This document shows, piece after piece, positions 51,450 to 61,181 of a stretch of DNA of 64,000 nt. Under the pieces are notes generated by a model. It did not search any database and had not been told where the DNA came from. It saw only the letters and a program-made list of their open reading frames with translations. The first letter of the stretch is position 1, and each line of letters starts with the position of its first letter. A program made the translations under genes and the position numbers. Source of the DNA: Pseudomonas chlororaphis subsp. chlororaphis (GTDB lineage Bacteria > Pseudomonadota > Gammaproteobacteria > Pseudomonadales > Pseudomonadaceae); contig NZ_CP027712.1 of NCBI RefSeq assembly GCF_003945765.1, forward strand, positions 2,418,001 through 2,482,000, given 5' to 3'.

Positions 51450-52385
51450 ATGAAAGGCGACGCCTCTCTGTTCGCAGCCATTGATCTTGGGTCCAATGCG
51501 TTTCGCCTGATGATCGGCCAGCCGGTCCGGCGCAGCCAGGGGTTCATGATCCAGGAAGTGAAGACCCTGCGTGAGCCGGTGCGCTTGGCGGAGGGCTTCC
51601 AGGAGGGCGCCCTGGACGAGCTGGCGCTGGACCGGGGCTGGCAGGCACTGGCGCGCTTTGGCAAGAAGCTGCGCGGTTTCGAGGCCGGGCGGGTGCGGGC
51701 GGTGGCCACCAGCGCCGTGCGCGAAGCCGACAATGCGCCGCTGTTTCTGGCCAGCGCCGAGCGTCACCTGGGGTTTCGCATCGATGTCATTTCCGGGCAT
51801 GAGGAGGCGCGGCTGGTGTATGCCGGCGTCGCCCATACCGTGCCGGGCAGCGAAAGCATGCGGCTGGTGGTGGACATCGGCGGCGGTTCCACCGAGTTGA
51901 TCCTCGGGCAGGGCGCCCAGCCCTTGCTGACCGAGAGCATCGCCATTGGCAGCGGGAGCTTTGGCGCGCGCTACTTTCCGGGCGGCGCGGTCTCGGCTCA
52001 TGCCCTGCAGGAAGCCGAGCGCCTGGCCAGCCTGAAGTTCGAGAAAGTCGCCCGGCGTTATCGCCAGCTCGGTTGGCAGCAGGCCATAGGCTCCTCGGGC
52101 ACCGCCCGGTTCCTGGCCAAGGTGCTCAAGGCCAACGGCCTGAACGACTATGGCCAGGACGGCATCACCTACGGCGGGCTGTTGCGCCTGTCGTTGCGCC
52201 TGCTGGAGGCCGGGCATGTCAAGCGCCTGCGGCTGGCCGGGCTGCAATCCCATCGCCTGGGCATCCTGCCCGGCGGCCTGGCGGTGATGCTGGCGGCGTT
52301 CAAGGTGTTTGGCGTCACCCATATGACGCCTTCCGAACCGGGGCTGCGCTTCGGCGTGCTGCATGGCCTGATATGTAATAACTGA
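51450..52385 (+). CDS. Ppx/GppA-family phosphatase, short form
   Basis: 311 residues, only the ASKHA-fold ATPase-like part of exopolyphosphatase/guanosine pentaphosphatase; the usual ~500-residue Ppx has an extra HD-type C-terminal domain that is absent. Motifs: AIDLGSNAFRLMIG (phosphate loop 1), VDIGGGSTELILG (loop 2), HEEARLVYAGVA and SIAIGSGSFGARYF. Probably breaks down polyphosphate or (p)ppGpp-like compounds. The Pho-box-like sites upstream fit phosphate-starvation control. ATG 51450 matches the family start. Confidence 0.87.
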   Translation: MKGDASLFAAIDLGSNAFRLMIGQPVRRSQGFMIQEVKTLREPVRLAEGFQEGALDELALDRGWQALARFGKKLRGFEAGRVRAVATSAVREADNAPLFLASAERHLGFRIDVISGHEEARLVYAGVAHTVPGSESMRLVVDIGGGSTELILGQGAQPLLTESIAIGSGSFGARYFPGGAVSAHALQEAERLASLKFEKVARRYRQLGWQQAIGSSGTARFLAKVLKANGLNDYGQDGITYGGLLRLSLRLLEAGHVKRLRLAGLQSHRLGILPGGLAVMLAAFKVFGVTHMTPSEPGLRFGVLHGLICNN

Positions 52386-52609
52386 TTACCTAGCTTTATC
52401 CGCACAAGCGGCTGGCCTTCCTCCAGCCGGCCGGGCTTCATGCCGGCCAACCCCTCCCAATCAAGCCTCCCCAGGCGGCCCCTTGGCGGCGGCGCCCGGC
52501 CCTGGGGGCTTTGTTCAGCTAGGCTGCTCTGGCGGCCACGAAGCGCCGGCCGTCTACACTTAACCGCAGGCCCCGCAGGGTTACGCTCTGGGCGCATTCA
52601 ACCGGTATC

Positions 52610-52621
52610 AACAAAAACAAT
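52610..52621 (+). promoter_or_regulatory. Crc/Hfq A-rich site in tctC leader
   Basis: AACAAAAACAAT, four in-phase ARN triplets, ends 18 bases ahead of the tctC start codon. It resembles the glcD site and matches the AAnAAnAA catabolite-repression motif. Confidence 0.6.
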
Positions 52622-52639
52622 AGTCTCGGGAGAAACCTG

Positions 52640-53611
52640 ATGTTTACAGCACTGCGTCGATTCAGCCGCGGCATGGCCCTTGCCGCCAGCCTCGCCACGC
52701 TCACCCTCGCAACCCCGGCGTTTGCCCTGGATACGGTCAAGTTCATGGCCCCGGGCTCCGTGGGCGGCGGTTATGACCAGACCGCGCGGGTCTTGGGCAA
52801 GGCCCTGCTCGAGGCCGGCACGGCCAAGTCCGTGACCTTCGAGAACAAGGGCGGGGCCGGGGGCACCCTGGGGCTGGCGCAGTTCGCCAACAGCACCAAG
52901 GGCGACCCGAATGCGCTGCTGGTGGTGGGGGCGATCATGGTCACGGCGGTGGAGCAGAACAAGCCGCAGATCAGCCTCAAGGACGTGACGCCGATCGCCC
53001 GGCTGTTCACCGAATACAACGTGCTGGCGGTGCGTGAGGATTCGCCCTACAAGACCCTCGACGACCTGCTCAAGGACTTCAAGGCCAACCCGGCCAGCAT
53101 CAAGTGGGGCGGCGGCTCCAAGGGTTCCATCGACCATATCGGCATCGCCGAGCTGGCGAGCAAGATGGACGTGCCGGTGAACAAGGTGAACTACGTCGCC
53201 TACGCCGGCGGCGGCGAAGTGGTGGCCGCGACCCTGGGCGGCCACATCACGGTGATCACCGGCGGTTATGCCGAGCTGGCCAAGTACGTGCAGTCCAAGC
53301 AGTTCCGCCTGCTCGCCATCGGCGCTCCGGAGCGCGTTCCCGGCATCGATGCGCCGACCCTCAAGGAGAAGGGCTACGACGTGATCATCGGCAACTGGCG
53401 CGGTGTCTATGGCGCGGCCAACCTCAGCGCCGAGCAGCGCAAGCAAGTCACCGAGGCGGTGCTGGCCGCCACCAACAGCAAGGTCTGGCAGGACAATGTG
53501 AAAGCCAACGCCTGGTCGCCGAGCGTCCTCACCGGTGACGAGTTCGGCCAGTTCGTCGACGAGGAACACCTGCGCCTGCGAGCGATGCTGGTCAAGGTCG
53601 GGCTGCTTTGA
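52640..53611 (+). CDS. tctC: Tripartite tricarboxylate transporter binding protein TctC
   Basis: 323 residues with a Sec signal peptide (cleavage after AFA near residue 33). Bug-family features: KFMAPGSVGGGYDQTARVLGKAL, FENKGGAGGTLGLAQFAN and KWGGGSKGSIDHIGIAEL. It is the periplasmic receptor, likely for citrate or another tricarboxylate, of the TctABC transporter. It heads the tctCBA operon; the Crc/Hfq-type site in its leader suggests carbon-source control. The TctDE two-component pair is not in the window. Confidence 0.93.
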   Translation: MFTALRRFSRGMALAASLATLTLATPAFALDTVKFMAPGSVGGGYDQTARVLGKALLEAGTAKSVTFENKGGAGGTLGLAQFANSTKGDPNALLVVGAIMVTAVEQNKPQISLKDVTPIARLFTEYNVLAVREDSPYKTLDDLLKDFKANPASIKWGGGSKGSIDHIGIAELASKMDVPVNKVNYVAYAGGGEVVAATLGGHITVITGGYAELAKYVQSKQFRLLAIGAPERVPGIDAPTLKEKGYDVIIGNWRGVYGAANLSAEQRKQVTEAVLAATNSKVWQDNVKANAWSPSVLTGDEFGQFVDEEHLRLRAMLVKVGLL

Positions 53612-53612
53612 G

Positions 53613-54107
53613 ATGGCCGGGCGCAGCAGGGTCGTACTGTCGCAGCTGGCGATTGGCCTGGGGCTGATCGCCATCAGCCTGGCGCTGGTCATCGGCGCCT
53701 TGCGCTTTCCGCCCGAGATGGGCTTCGTCATCCTCGGTGCCCATGTCTATCCCAGCGCGGTCGCCGCCTTCCTCGGCGCCGTGGGCCTGTTGCTGAGCTA
53801 CCAGGCCTGTACCGGCGGTTTCCGCGAACTGGCCGCCCATGACGACGAAACCGCCCAGGCCTTGCCCGGTGGCAGGCTGGGCGTGGCCTGGGTCACCGCC
53901 GGCCTGGTGGCGCTTGCCGTACTGATCGACCTGATCGGTTTTGTCCTGGCCGCCAGCTTGCTGTTCGCCTGCTCGGCCCGGGGTTTCGGCAGCCGGCGGC
54001 CGCTGCGTGACCTGGCTATCGGCATCGCCCTGACCCTGCCGATCTACTGGCTGTTCAACGCCGGGCTGGGCGTGGCCCTGCCACCCCTGGTCAACGCCTG
54101 GATCTGA
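53613..54107 (+). CDS. tctB: Tripartite tricarboxylate transporter small membrane protein TctB
   Basis: 164 residues with four membrane segments (LAIGLGLIAISLALVIGAL, AVAAFLGAVGLLLSY, GVAWVTAGLVALAVLIDLIGFVLA and LAIGIALTLPIYWLFNAGLG). It fits the DUF1468/TctB family. ATG 53613 starts one base after the tctC stop. Works with TctA in the membrane. Confidence 0.9.
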   Translation: MAGRSRVVLSQLAIGLGLIAISLALVIGALRFPPEMGFVILGAHVYPSAVAAFLGAVGLLLSYQACTGGFRELAAHDDETAQALPGGRLGVAWVTAGLVALAVLIDLIGFVLAASLLFACSARGFGSRRPLRDLAIGIALTLPIYWLFNAGLGVALPPLVNAWI

Positions 54108-54131
54108 ACCGGGCCCGAAGGAGGTCACACG

Positions 54132-55640
54132 GTGGACATTCTCTTGAGCCTGGCGACAGGTTTCTCCGCGGCGCTGGCGCCGATCAACCTGCTCTGGGGG
54201 TTTATCGGCTGCCTGCTGGGCACGGCGATCGGCGTGTTGCCGGGGATCGGCCCGGCGCTGACCGTGGCGCTGCTGTTGCCGATCACCGCCAAGGTCGATC
54301 CCACCGGCGCGCTGATCATGTTCGCCGGCATCTATTACGGCGCGCAGTTCGGTGGTTCGACCACCTCGATCCTGCTCAATACCCCGGGCGAGTCGTCGTC
54401 CATGGTCACCGCCCTGGAAGGCAATCTCATGGCCCGCAACGGCCGCGCCGGGCCGGCCCTGGCCACCGCGGCGATCGGCTCGTTTTTCGCCGGGACCATC
54501 GCCACGGTGCTGCTGACCCTGTTCGCCCCCATCGTCGCCATGCTGGCGCTGAAGTTCGGCCCCGCGGAGTATTTCGCGATCCTGGTGCTGTCCTTCACCA
54601 CGGTGTCGGCGGTGCTCGGCGCGTCCATGCTGCGCGGTTTCGCTTCGCTGGGGATCGGCCTGGGCATTGGCCTGATCGGCCTCGACTCGACCTCGGGCAT
54701 TGCCCGCTACACCCTGGGCGTTCCCGAGCTGGTCGATGGCATCGAGGTGGTGCTGGTGGCGGTCGGCCTGTTTGCCGTGGGGGAGGCCTTGTACAGCCTG
54801 CTGTATCAAAAGGAGGAAGCGTCCGGCCGACATCGCCTGACGTCCTTGTGGATGACCCGCGAGGACTGGAAACGCTCGATTCCCGCCTGGCTGCGCGGCA
54901 CCCTGATCGGCTTTCCGTTCGGCTCGATCCCGGCCGGTGGCGCGGAAATCCCGACCTTCCTGTCCTATTCCACCGAACGCAAGCTGAGCAAGCACCCGCA
55001 AGACTTTGCCGCCAGCAAAGGGCCGGGCGCCATCGAAGGGGTGGCCGGCCCGGAGGCCGCCAACAACGCCAGCGCCACCGGTTCCCTGGTGCCGCTGCTG
55101 ACCCTGGGCATTCCGACCTCCGCCACCGCGGCGATCCTGTTGGCGGCGTTCCAGAACTACAACCTGCAGCCGGGGCCGCTGCTGTTCCAGACTTCCGGTG
55201 AGCTGGTCTGGACCCTGGTGGCCTCGTTGTATATCGGTAACGTTATCCTGCTGGTATTGAACCTGCCGTTGGTCGGGCTCTGGGTGAAACTGCTGCAGAT
55301 CCCGCGGCCGTACCTCAATGCCGGGATTCTGGTGTTCGCCTCCATCGGCGTGTACGGCATGCGCCATTCGTCCTTCGACCTGTTGCTGATGCTGGCGATC
55401 GGTTGGGGCGGGGTGCTGATGCGGCGTTTCGACTTCCCCGTCGCGCCAGTGATCGTCGGCATGCTGCTGGGGCCGATGGCGGAAAAACAACTGCGCAACG
55501 CCTTGTCCATCAGCCAGGGCGACTGGTCGATCTTCGTCACCCAACCCATCGCCGCGGCCTTCCTCGGCTTGACCCTGCTGGTGCTGGTGGTGCCCCACCT
55601 GCTGCACGCCCGGGGCATCAAATTGCACGAGGATGATTGA
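54132..55640 (+). CDS. tctA: Tripartite tricarboxylate transporter large membrane protein TctA
   Basis: 502 residues, the usual length, with 11-12 membrane helices and repeated proline-glycine motifs ([42 protein letters not shown] and [14 protein letters not shown]). It forms the transport path. GTG 54132 is the start, with GAAGGAGG just upstream, 24 bases behind tctB. Ends the operon. Confidence 0.94.
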   Translation: MDILLSLATGFSAALAPINLLWGFIGCLLGTAIGVLPGIGPALTVALLLPITAKVDPTGALIMFAGIYYGAQFGGSTTSILLNTPGESSSMVTALEGNLMARNGRAGPALATAAIGSFFAGTIATVLLTLFAPIVAMLALKFGPAEYFAILVLSFTTVSAVLGASMLRGFASLGIGLGIGLIGLDSTSGIARYTLGVPELVDGIEVVLVAVGLFAVGEALYSLLYQKEEASGRHRLTSLWMTREDWKRSIPAWLRGTLIGFPFGSIPAGGAEIPTFLSYSTERKLSKHPQDFAASKGPGAIEGVAGPEAANNASATGSLVPLLTLGIPTSATAAILLAAFQNYNLQPGPLLFQTSGELVWTLVASLYIGNVILLVLNLPLVGLWVKLLQIPRPYLNAGILVFASIGVYGMRHSSFDLLLMLAIGWGGVLMRRFDFPVAPVIVGMLLGPMAEKQLRNALSISQGDWSIFVTQPIAAAFLGLTLLVLVVPHLLHARGIKLHEDD

Positions 55641-55876
55641 GCGGCGGGTGCGATGCGCCAGCCACCGCGGCGTGCCACGTCAGAACGTCATGGCGGGCCC
55701 CTAGGATAGGGGCTGCCAGGCGGTTTGCGTCCTGGCCCATTGCCTGCGACGGCGCCGATCCGGACACAGTGCCGAGGCACTGACCCGGCGAGCGGTGCTT
55801 TCTGCCCTTTCGATACGCAGCAAGTGAAGGCACAATGCGCATCCTTTTTTTGGCTGGCCTGGCCGGAGGCCTCGAA

Positions 55877-56974
55877 ATGATCAAAACGCCGTACTACCTC
55901 ATCGACAAACAGAAACTGCTCGGCAACATGGAGAAGATCGCCTATGTGCGCGAGCAGTCCGGCGCCAAGGCCCTGCTGGCGCTCAAGTGCTTCGCCACCT
56001 GGTCGGTGTTCGACCTGATGCAGCAGTACATGGACGGCACCACCTCGTCGTCGTTGTACGAGCTCAAGCTCGGCCGGCAGAAGTTCGCCGGCGAGACCCA
56101 CGCCTACAGCGTGGCCTGGGCCGACGACGAAATCGAAGAGATGCTCGACAACTGCGACAAGATCATCTTCAACTCCATCGGCCAGCTGCAGCGCTTCGCC
56201 GAGGCGTCCGCGGGCAAGGTCCGCGGTCTGCGGGTCAACCCTCAGGTGAGCAGTTCCGATTACCTGCTGGCCGACCCGGCGCGTCCGTTCAGCCGCCTGG
56301 GCGAGTGGGACCCGGTGAAGGTCGAGGCGGTCATCGAGCAGATATCCGGCTTCATGTTCCACAACAACTGCGAGAACGCCGACTTCGGCCTGTTCGACCA
56401 GATGCTGGGCACCATCGAGGAACGCTTCGGCCATCTGCTGCACAAGGTCGAATGGGTCAGCCTCGGCGGCGGCATCCACTTCACCGGCGAAGGCTACGAC
56501 CTGGACGCCTTCTGCGCGCGCCTCAAGGCGTTCTCCGAGAAGTACGGCGTGCAGGTCTACCTGGAGCCGGGCGAAGCGGCGATCACCCAGAGCGCGTCGC
56601 TGGAAGTCACCGTGCTCGACACCCTCTACAACGGCAAGCACCTGGCGGTGGTCGACAGCTCCATCGAAGCGCACATGCTCGATCTGCTGATCTATCGCCT
56701 GAACGCCAAGCTGGCCCCCAGCGCGGGCGAACACACCTACATGGTGTGCGGCAAGTCTTGCCTGGCCGGAGACATCTTCGGCGAGTATCAATTCGATCGT
56801 CCGCTGACCATCGGCGATCGGCTGTCGTTCGTTGACGCGGCGGGTTACACCATGGTCAAGAAAAACTGGTTCAACGGCCTGAAAATGCCGTCCATCGTAG
56901 TGAAACAACTCGACGGTAGTGTCGAGGTGGTTCGTGAATTTGGGTTCGAAGACTACCTGTCCAGCCTCTCGTAA
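55877..56974 (+). CDS. nspC: Carboxynorspermidine/carboxyspermidine decarboxylase NspC
   Basis: 365 residues, alanine-racemase-fold PLP enzyme. The PLP lysine is K37 (LLALKCFATW); the C-terminal CGKSCLAGDIFGEY and EPGEAAITQSA loops match the family. It forms norspermidine or spermidine from carboxy precursors. ATG 55877 has GGAGG 13 bases upstream; the frame is open to 55835 but that start lacks a good site. Followed at 26 bases by the dehydrogenase, an order opposite to that usually described. Confidence 0.9.
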   Translation: MIKTPYYLIDKQKLLGNMEKIAYVREQSGAKALLALKCFATWSVFDLMQQYMDGTTSSSLYELKLGRQKFAGETHAYSVAWADDEIEEMLDNCDKIIFNSIGQLQRFAEASAGKVRGLRVNPQVSSSDYLLADPARPFSRLGEWDPVKVEAVIEQISGFMFHNNCENADFGLFDQMLGTIEERFGHLLHKVEWVSLGGGIHFTGEGYDLDAFCARLKAFSEKYGVQVYLEPGEAAITQSASLEVTVLDTLYNGKHLAVVDSSIEAHMLDLLIYRLNAKLAPSAGEHTYMVCGKSCLAGDIFGEYQFDRPLTIGDRLSFVDAAGYTMVKKNWFNGLKMPSIVVKQLDGSVEVVREFGFEDYLSSLS

Positions 56975-57000
56975 GCTGGCGGAAAGGAGAGATAAAGAAA

Positions 57001-58236
57001 TTGAAGAAGAACGTTCTTATCATTGGTGCAGGAGGTGTCGCCAAGGTGGTGGCCCACAAGTGCGCGCAGCACAACGACGAACTCGGTCGTATTGCTATCG
57101 CGTCGCGCAACATCTCCAAATGCCAGGCCATCATCGACAGCGTCAAGGCCAAGGGCAGCCTCAAACAGCCCGCGCAAATCAAGGCCTATGCGCTCAATGC
57201 GCTGGATATCGAGGCGACCAAGGCGCTGATCCGCGAGACCGAATCGCAGATCGTCATCAACGTCGGCTCCGCCTTCCTCAACATGTCGGTGCTGCGTGCC
57301 TGCATCGATACCGGCGTGGCCTACCTGGACACCGCCATTCACGAAGAACCGGGCAAGATCTGCGAGACGCCGCCCTGGTATGGCAACTACGAGTGGAAAC
57401 ACCTCGAGGAGTGCCAGCAGAAGAACGTCACCGCCATTCTTGGCGTGGGCTTCGATCCGGGCGTGGTCAACGCCTATGCGGCCCTGGCCAAGCAACAGTA
57501 TTTCGACCGCATTGATTCGATCGACATTCTCGACGTCAATGCCGGTTCCCATGGCAAATATTTCGCCACCAATTTCGATCCGGAAATCAATTTCCGCGAA
57601 TTCACCGGGCAGGTGTGGAGCTGGCAGGACAGCCAGTGGACCAGCAACACCATGTTCGAAGTCAAGCGTACCGACGACCTGCCGGTGGTCGGTTCGCAGA
57701 ACCTGTACCTGACCGGTCACGATGAAGTGCACTCGCTGTCGAAGAACCTCGACGTGCCCAACGTGCGCTTCTGGATGAGCTTCGGCGAGCACTACATCAA
57801 CGTGTTCACCGTGCTCAAGAACCTCGGCCTGCTCTCCGAGCAACCGGTCAAGACCGCCGAAGGCCTGGAAGTGGTGCCGCTGAAAGTGGTCAAGGCCGTG
57901 CTGCCCGATCCTGCCTCGCTGGCGCCGGGCTACACCGGCAAGACCTGCATCGGCGACCTGGTCAAGGGCACCAAGGATGGCCAGCCGCGCGAAGTGTTCA
58001 TCTACAACGTGGCCTGCCACGAAGAAGCCTTTGCCGAAACCGACAGCCAGGGTATTTCCTACACCGCGGGCGTACCGCCGGTGGCCGCGGCCTTGCTGGT
58101 GGCCCGTGGCGAGTGGGACGTGCAGCGCATGGTCAACGTCGAGGAACTGCCGGCCGAGCCGTTCCTCAAGGCGCTGGACCTGATGGGCCTGCCGACCCGG
58201 GTCAAGGACGAGCACGGCGACCGTCCGTGGAACTGA
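57001..58236 (+). CDS. Carboxynorspermidine/carboxyspermidine dehydrogenase
   Basis: 411 residues of the saccharopine dehydrogenase-like family. N-terminal NAD(P) Rossmann site VLIIGAGGVAKVVAHKCAQH, then TGVAYLDTAIHEEP and GFDPGVVNAYAAL. It condenses aspartate semialdehyde with a diamine to carboxy(nor)spermidine, the substrate of the upstream NspC. The start is TTG 57001, with AAGGAG about 11 bases upstream. Together they are an alternative spermidine route. Confidence 0.9.
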   Translation: MKKNVLIIGAGGVAKVVAHKCAQHNDELGRIAIASRNISKCQAIIDSVKAKGSLKQPAQIKAYALNALDIEATKALIRETESQIVINVGSAFLNMSVLRACIDTGVAYLDTAIHEEPGKICETPPWYGNYEWKHLEECQQKNVTAILGVGFDPGVVNAYAALAKQQYFDRIDSIDILDVNAGSHGKYFATNFDPEINFREFTGQVWSWQDSQWTSNTMFEVKRTDDLPVVGSQNLYLTGHDEVHSLSKNLDVPNVRFWMSFGEHYINVFTVLKNLGLLSEQPVKTAEGLEVVPLKVVKAVLPDPASLAPGYTGKTCIGDLVKGTKDGQPREVFIYNVACHEEAFAETDSQGISYTAGVPPVAAALLVARGEWDVQRMVNVEELPAEPFLKALDLMGLPTRVKDEHGDRPWN

Positions 58237-58536
58237 TTCACCCCCCGCTGTAAAGAAACCAGGTGCGCATGGATGGCGTGCCTGGCTCTCGATTCCCGCT
58301 ACTCCCTCCTGTCAAGACAAGTGCCTCCTGCCTTCAATCTCAGGGGCGCCAGCGAATCCGAGCGACGCCAGAAGCAAGCCCGCATCAAGGGCATGCGGCG
58401 CCTGAAGACGGAAAACCCCATGCCAAAAAACAAACCGGGCACCGCGCTGCCGGTGTGACGCTCGTCGGTTACCTGGAGGGAAATGCCCCGTCAGCGATAC
58501 TCAAATGTCGGGCGACCCCTCCAGAGGATGACCAGG
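58237..58536. other. Intergenic region after the polyamine pair
   Basis: About 300 bases. A 61-codon open frame at 58273-58458 is basic and unlike anything known; I do not treat it as a gene. No REP or strong terminator was found. Confidence 0.4.
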
Positions 58537-58941
58537 ATGAAGAAACAGAGCAGCGACGCCACGCCGGCAGAGCAGAGCGGTTGCGCTTCACAGCTGATAG
58601 ACGGGCGCATCGAAGAGCTGGGCGACTGGCGCGGCGAGACGCTGGCCCGGGTCCGGAGGCTGATCCGCCAGGCCGACCCGCAGGTGATTGAGGAGTGGAA
58701 GTGGCGCGGGGTGCCGGTGTGGTCCCACGACGGAATCCTCTGCACCGGCGAGACCTACAAGAACGTGGTGAAACTGACCTTCGCCAAGGGCGCCGCGCTG
58801 GACGATCCGGCGGGTCTGTTCAACGCCAGCCTCGAGGGCAATACCCGACGGGCGATCGATCTGCATGAGGGTGACAAGATTGACGAGGCCGCCTTGAAGG
58901 CGCTGATCCTGGCGGCCGTGGCGCTCAATACGACGCGCTGA
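58537..58941 (+). CDS. DUF1801-domain protein
   Basis: 134 residues. IEEWKWRGVPVWSHDGILCTGETYKNVVKLTFAKGAALDDPAGLF is the DUF1801 (YdhG-like) core: a small soluble alpha/beta protein of unknown role. ATG 58537 has AGAGG nine bases upstream, better than the ATG at 58528. It converges with hsp20 across a strong terminator. Confidence 0.83.
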   Translation: MKKQSSDATPAEQSGCASQLIDGRIEELGDWRGETLARVRRLIRQADPQVIEEWKWRGVPVWSHDGILCTGETYKNVVKLTFAKGAALDDPAGLFNASLEGNTRRAIDLHEGDKIDEAALKALILAAVALNTTR

Positions 58942-58959
58942 GCGGGTGTGCCGGCCGGC

Positions 58960-58995
58960 AAAAAAAGCCCCTTGCCATTTTCCCGGCAAGGGGCT
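58960..58995 (-). terminator. Intrinsic terminator of the hsp20 gene
   Basis: AGCCCCTTGCC (58966-58976) pairs with GGCAAGGGGCT (58985-58995), an 11-base stem that on the minus strand runs into a six-T tail, 13 bases after the hsp20 stop. It would also slow transcription from the DUF1801 side. Confidence 0.9.
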
Positions 58996-59007
58996 GGCTG
59001 GCCTGGC

Positions 59008-59550
59008 TCATTCGCCTTTGATCTGCACGACCTTGTCCGCTGTCATGGCGGCGGGTTTTTTCGGCAGCGAGATACTCAGCACGCCTTTGCTGAAGCTCGC
59101 TTCGATCTTTTCGGCATCGACCCCCTTGGGCAGGTTGAACACCCGCTCGAAGGAGCCGTAATGACGTTCGCTCAGGTGGTAGCCCTTTCTGTTTTCTTGG
59201 GTTTCCTCGCGCTTTTCACCCTTGATGATCAGGCTGCCGTCGGAGAGTTTGATCTCGATATTCTTCTGATCCATGCCGGGTAATTCGGCAGTGATTTCGA
59301 AGCTCTCGTCTTTCTCGGTGATGTCGACGGCAGGCATGCCGCGGCCGATCAGCTCGCGCCGCCAGAACGGATCCACATCGAACAGCCCGCGGCTGAAGGG
59401 TGACAGGCCGGGGCCGCGATTGAAGTCATCGAACAGGTGATCGACCTGTTGCCGCAGTTTTTCCAGGGGTTGCCACAGGTCGCTCATGCTTGAGCGCCGG
59501 GTGGCCTTGTCTTCAGTCTGGATCGGCATTTTTTTCACGGAGTTGGTCAT
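59008..59550 (-). CDS. Hsp20/alpha-crystallin small heat shock protein
   Basis: 180 residues. N-terminal flexible arm (1-65) then alpha-crystallin domain (about 70-165; PAVDITEKDESFEITAELPGM, IKGEKREE and the C-terminal GVLSISLPKKP with an IxI-type tail). It holds misfolded proteins for refolding. ATG 59550 has GGAGGAGAAG upstream. No sigma-32 promoter pattern could be located with confidence in the upstream 500 bases. Confidence 0.93.
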   Translation of the reverse strand: MTNSVKKMPIQTEDKATRRSSMSDLWQPLEKLRQQVDHLFDDFNRGPGLSPFSRGLFDVDPFWRRELIGRGMPAVDITEKDESFEITAELPGMDQKNIEIKLSDGSLIIKGEKREETQENRKGYHLSERHYGSFERVFNLPKGVDAEKIEASFSKGVLSISLPKKPAAMTADKVVQIKGE

Positions 59551-60049
59551 TTTCGCTTCTCCTCCCGGGTCAAGGGGCGGGCCGCGAACGTCCCTGTGGC
59601 GACCCGCCACGACAGAACGACAACCGGGCTCACAGCCTGCAAACCCGGTTCTTGTGCCCGCGACAGCCATCGCGCGAATGTGCTGCCAGGGAGCTCGACT
59701 GGAATCCTCGATGTCGTCCCCGGCAGATGATTCGCCCGGGCCCGCTTCTATCGGGCGCAAGGTCCTGCACACGCGGCGAGCAGGTGCCGCAGGCACTGGT
59801 CTTCAAGGCCGGCCTGCGCAGCTCTGCGTGTCTTATTTAGATCGAAAATCGACGCGACAGTTTCGCCGTGGAGCATTTGTCTGACAGGCGTAACCCCCTG
59901 CTTTCACGGCATTGTTACCAACGCGCAAACACAGTTTTGGCGACGCGGTATTTGTGCCGGTCGGGGCTTGGGGCATAAGCTTCGCTTCTTTTGGCTGCGG
60001 TCTTTTCGCGCCCAGCCTCGTCTTACTTGGCCTGCCCTGAGGAAGTCCC
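59551..60049. other. Divergent hsp20/hemB intergenic region
   Basis: 499 bases, the largest gene-free gap. Nothing but a mildly AT-rich stretch at about 59830-59960 and small inverted repeats (for example ATCGAAAATCGA at 59841-59852) can be seen. A 46-codon extension of the hsp20 frame upstream is open but is not likely to be used. Confidence 0.5.
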
Positions 60050-61024
60050 ATGTCCAGCCAGTTCCCCCAAGCCCGTCCCCGTCGCCTGCGCCGCAGCGAA
60101 CAGATGCGCAGCCTGTTCCAGGAAACCGAGTTCACCCTCAACGACCTGGTGCTGCCGATTTTCGTCGAGGAAGAGATCGACGATTTCGTGCCGATCAAGA
60201 GCATGCCGGGGGTGATGCGCATTCCGGAATCGAAGCTGGCCGGGGAGATCGAGCGTTACGCCCGCGCCGGGATCAAGTCGGTGATGACCTTCGGCGTGTC
60301 GCACCACCTGGACAGCAACGGCAGCGACACCTGGAACGACAACGGCCTGGTGTCGCGCATGTCGCGGATCGCCAAGGACGCGGTGCCGGAGATGATCGTG
60401 ATGTCCGACACCTGCTTTTGCGAGTACACCGACCATGGCCACTGCGGCGTGCTGCACGGCCATGAAGTGGACAACGACCAGACCCTGGTCAACCTCGGCA
60501 AGCAGGCAGTGGCCGCGGCCCGCGCCGGCGCCGATGTGATCGCGCCGTCGGCGGCCATGGACGGGCAGGTCCAGGCCATCCGCCGCGCCCTGGACGAGGC
60601 CGGCTTCAGCCAGACCGCGATCATGGCTTATTCCACCAAGTTTGCCTCGGCGCTCTACGGGCCGTTCCGCGAGGCCGGCGGCAGCGCCTTGAAAGGCGAC
60701 CGCAAGAGCTACCAGATGAACCCGATGAACCGCCGCGAAGCGGTGCGCGAGTCCTTGCTGGACGAACAGGAAGGCGCGGACTCGCTGATGGTCAAGCCGG
60801 CCGGCGCTTACCTGGACATCATCCGCGACATCCGCGAAGCCTCGCGCCTGCCGGTGACGGCTTACCAGGTCAGCGGCGAGTACGCGATGATCAAGTTCGG
60901 CGCCCAGGCCGGGGCCATCGACGAAGCGCGGGTGGTGCGTGAAAGCCTGGGCTCGATCAAGCGCGCCGGTGCCGACCTGATCTTCACCTACTTCGCGATG
61001 GACCTGGCGCTCGCCGGGATCTGA
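60050..61024 (+). CDS. hemB: Delta-aminolevulinate dehydratase HemB, zinc-type
   Basis: 324 residues. Makes porphobilinogen from two 5-aminolevulinates. Lysines K197 (AYSTKFAS) and K249 (LMVKPAG) form the Schiff bases. The metal site has three cysteines, C122, C124 and C132 ([14 protein letters not shown]), matching the E. coli zinc enzyme offset by two; the P. aeruginosa enzyme, as I recall, lacks these and is magnesium-dependent. So this may be a second or different HemB in the genome. ATG 60050 follows GAGGAAG. Confidence 0.94.
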   Translation: MSSQFPQARPRRLRRSEQMRSLFQETEFTLNDLVLPIFVEEEIDDFVPIKSMPGVMRIPESKLAGEIERYARAGIKSVMTFGVSHHLDSNGSDTWNDNGLVSRMSRIAKDAVPEMIVMSDTCFCEYTDHGHCGVLHGHEVDNDQTLVNLGKQAVAAARAGADVIAPSAAMDGQVQAIRRALDEAGFSQTAIMAYSTKFASALYGPFREAGGSALKGDRKSYQMNPMNRREAVRESLLDEQEGADSLMVKPAGAYLDIIRDIREASRLPVTAYQVSGEYAMIKFGAQAGAIDEARVVRESLGSIKRAGADLIFTYFAMDLALAGI

Positions 61025-61073
61025 CGCGCTCCAGTGGTGTACCAGATGTAAATGTATCGCCCTCAAGGGCTCT

Positions 61074-61128
61074 ATCGCGGGCAAGCCTCGCTCCTACAGG
61101 TTTTATAGGAGCGAGGCTTGCCCGCGAT
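61074..61128. repeat. Perfect inverted REP pair with 23-bp arms
   Basis: Arms 61074-61096 and 61106-61128 are exact reverse complements (start ATCGCGGGCAAGCC, end GGCTTGCCCGCGAT) with a nine-base loop. Lies between the convergent hemB and monooxygenase genes and can act as a bidirectional terminator. Confidence 0.9.
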
Positions 61129-61181
61129 GACGTCAATCCAGGCGCTGCATAATCCCGTCGACGAATTTATCTGCCCCCCCT

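Noticed and set aside
53592..55628. Very long open frame on the strand opposite tctBA
   Set aside because: GC-rich Pseudomonas genes often leave the opposite strand open; the product is a Gln/Arg/His-rich low-complexity string and the plus-strand genes are clearly real.
58273..58458. Small open frame of 61 codons after the polyamine genes
   Set aside because: No ribosome site, no recognised family, low-complexity basic composition, and another frame over the same DNA runs longer; likely chance.
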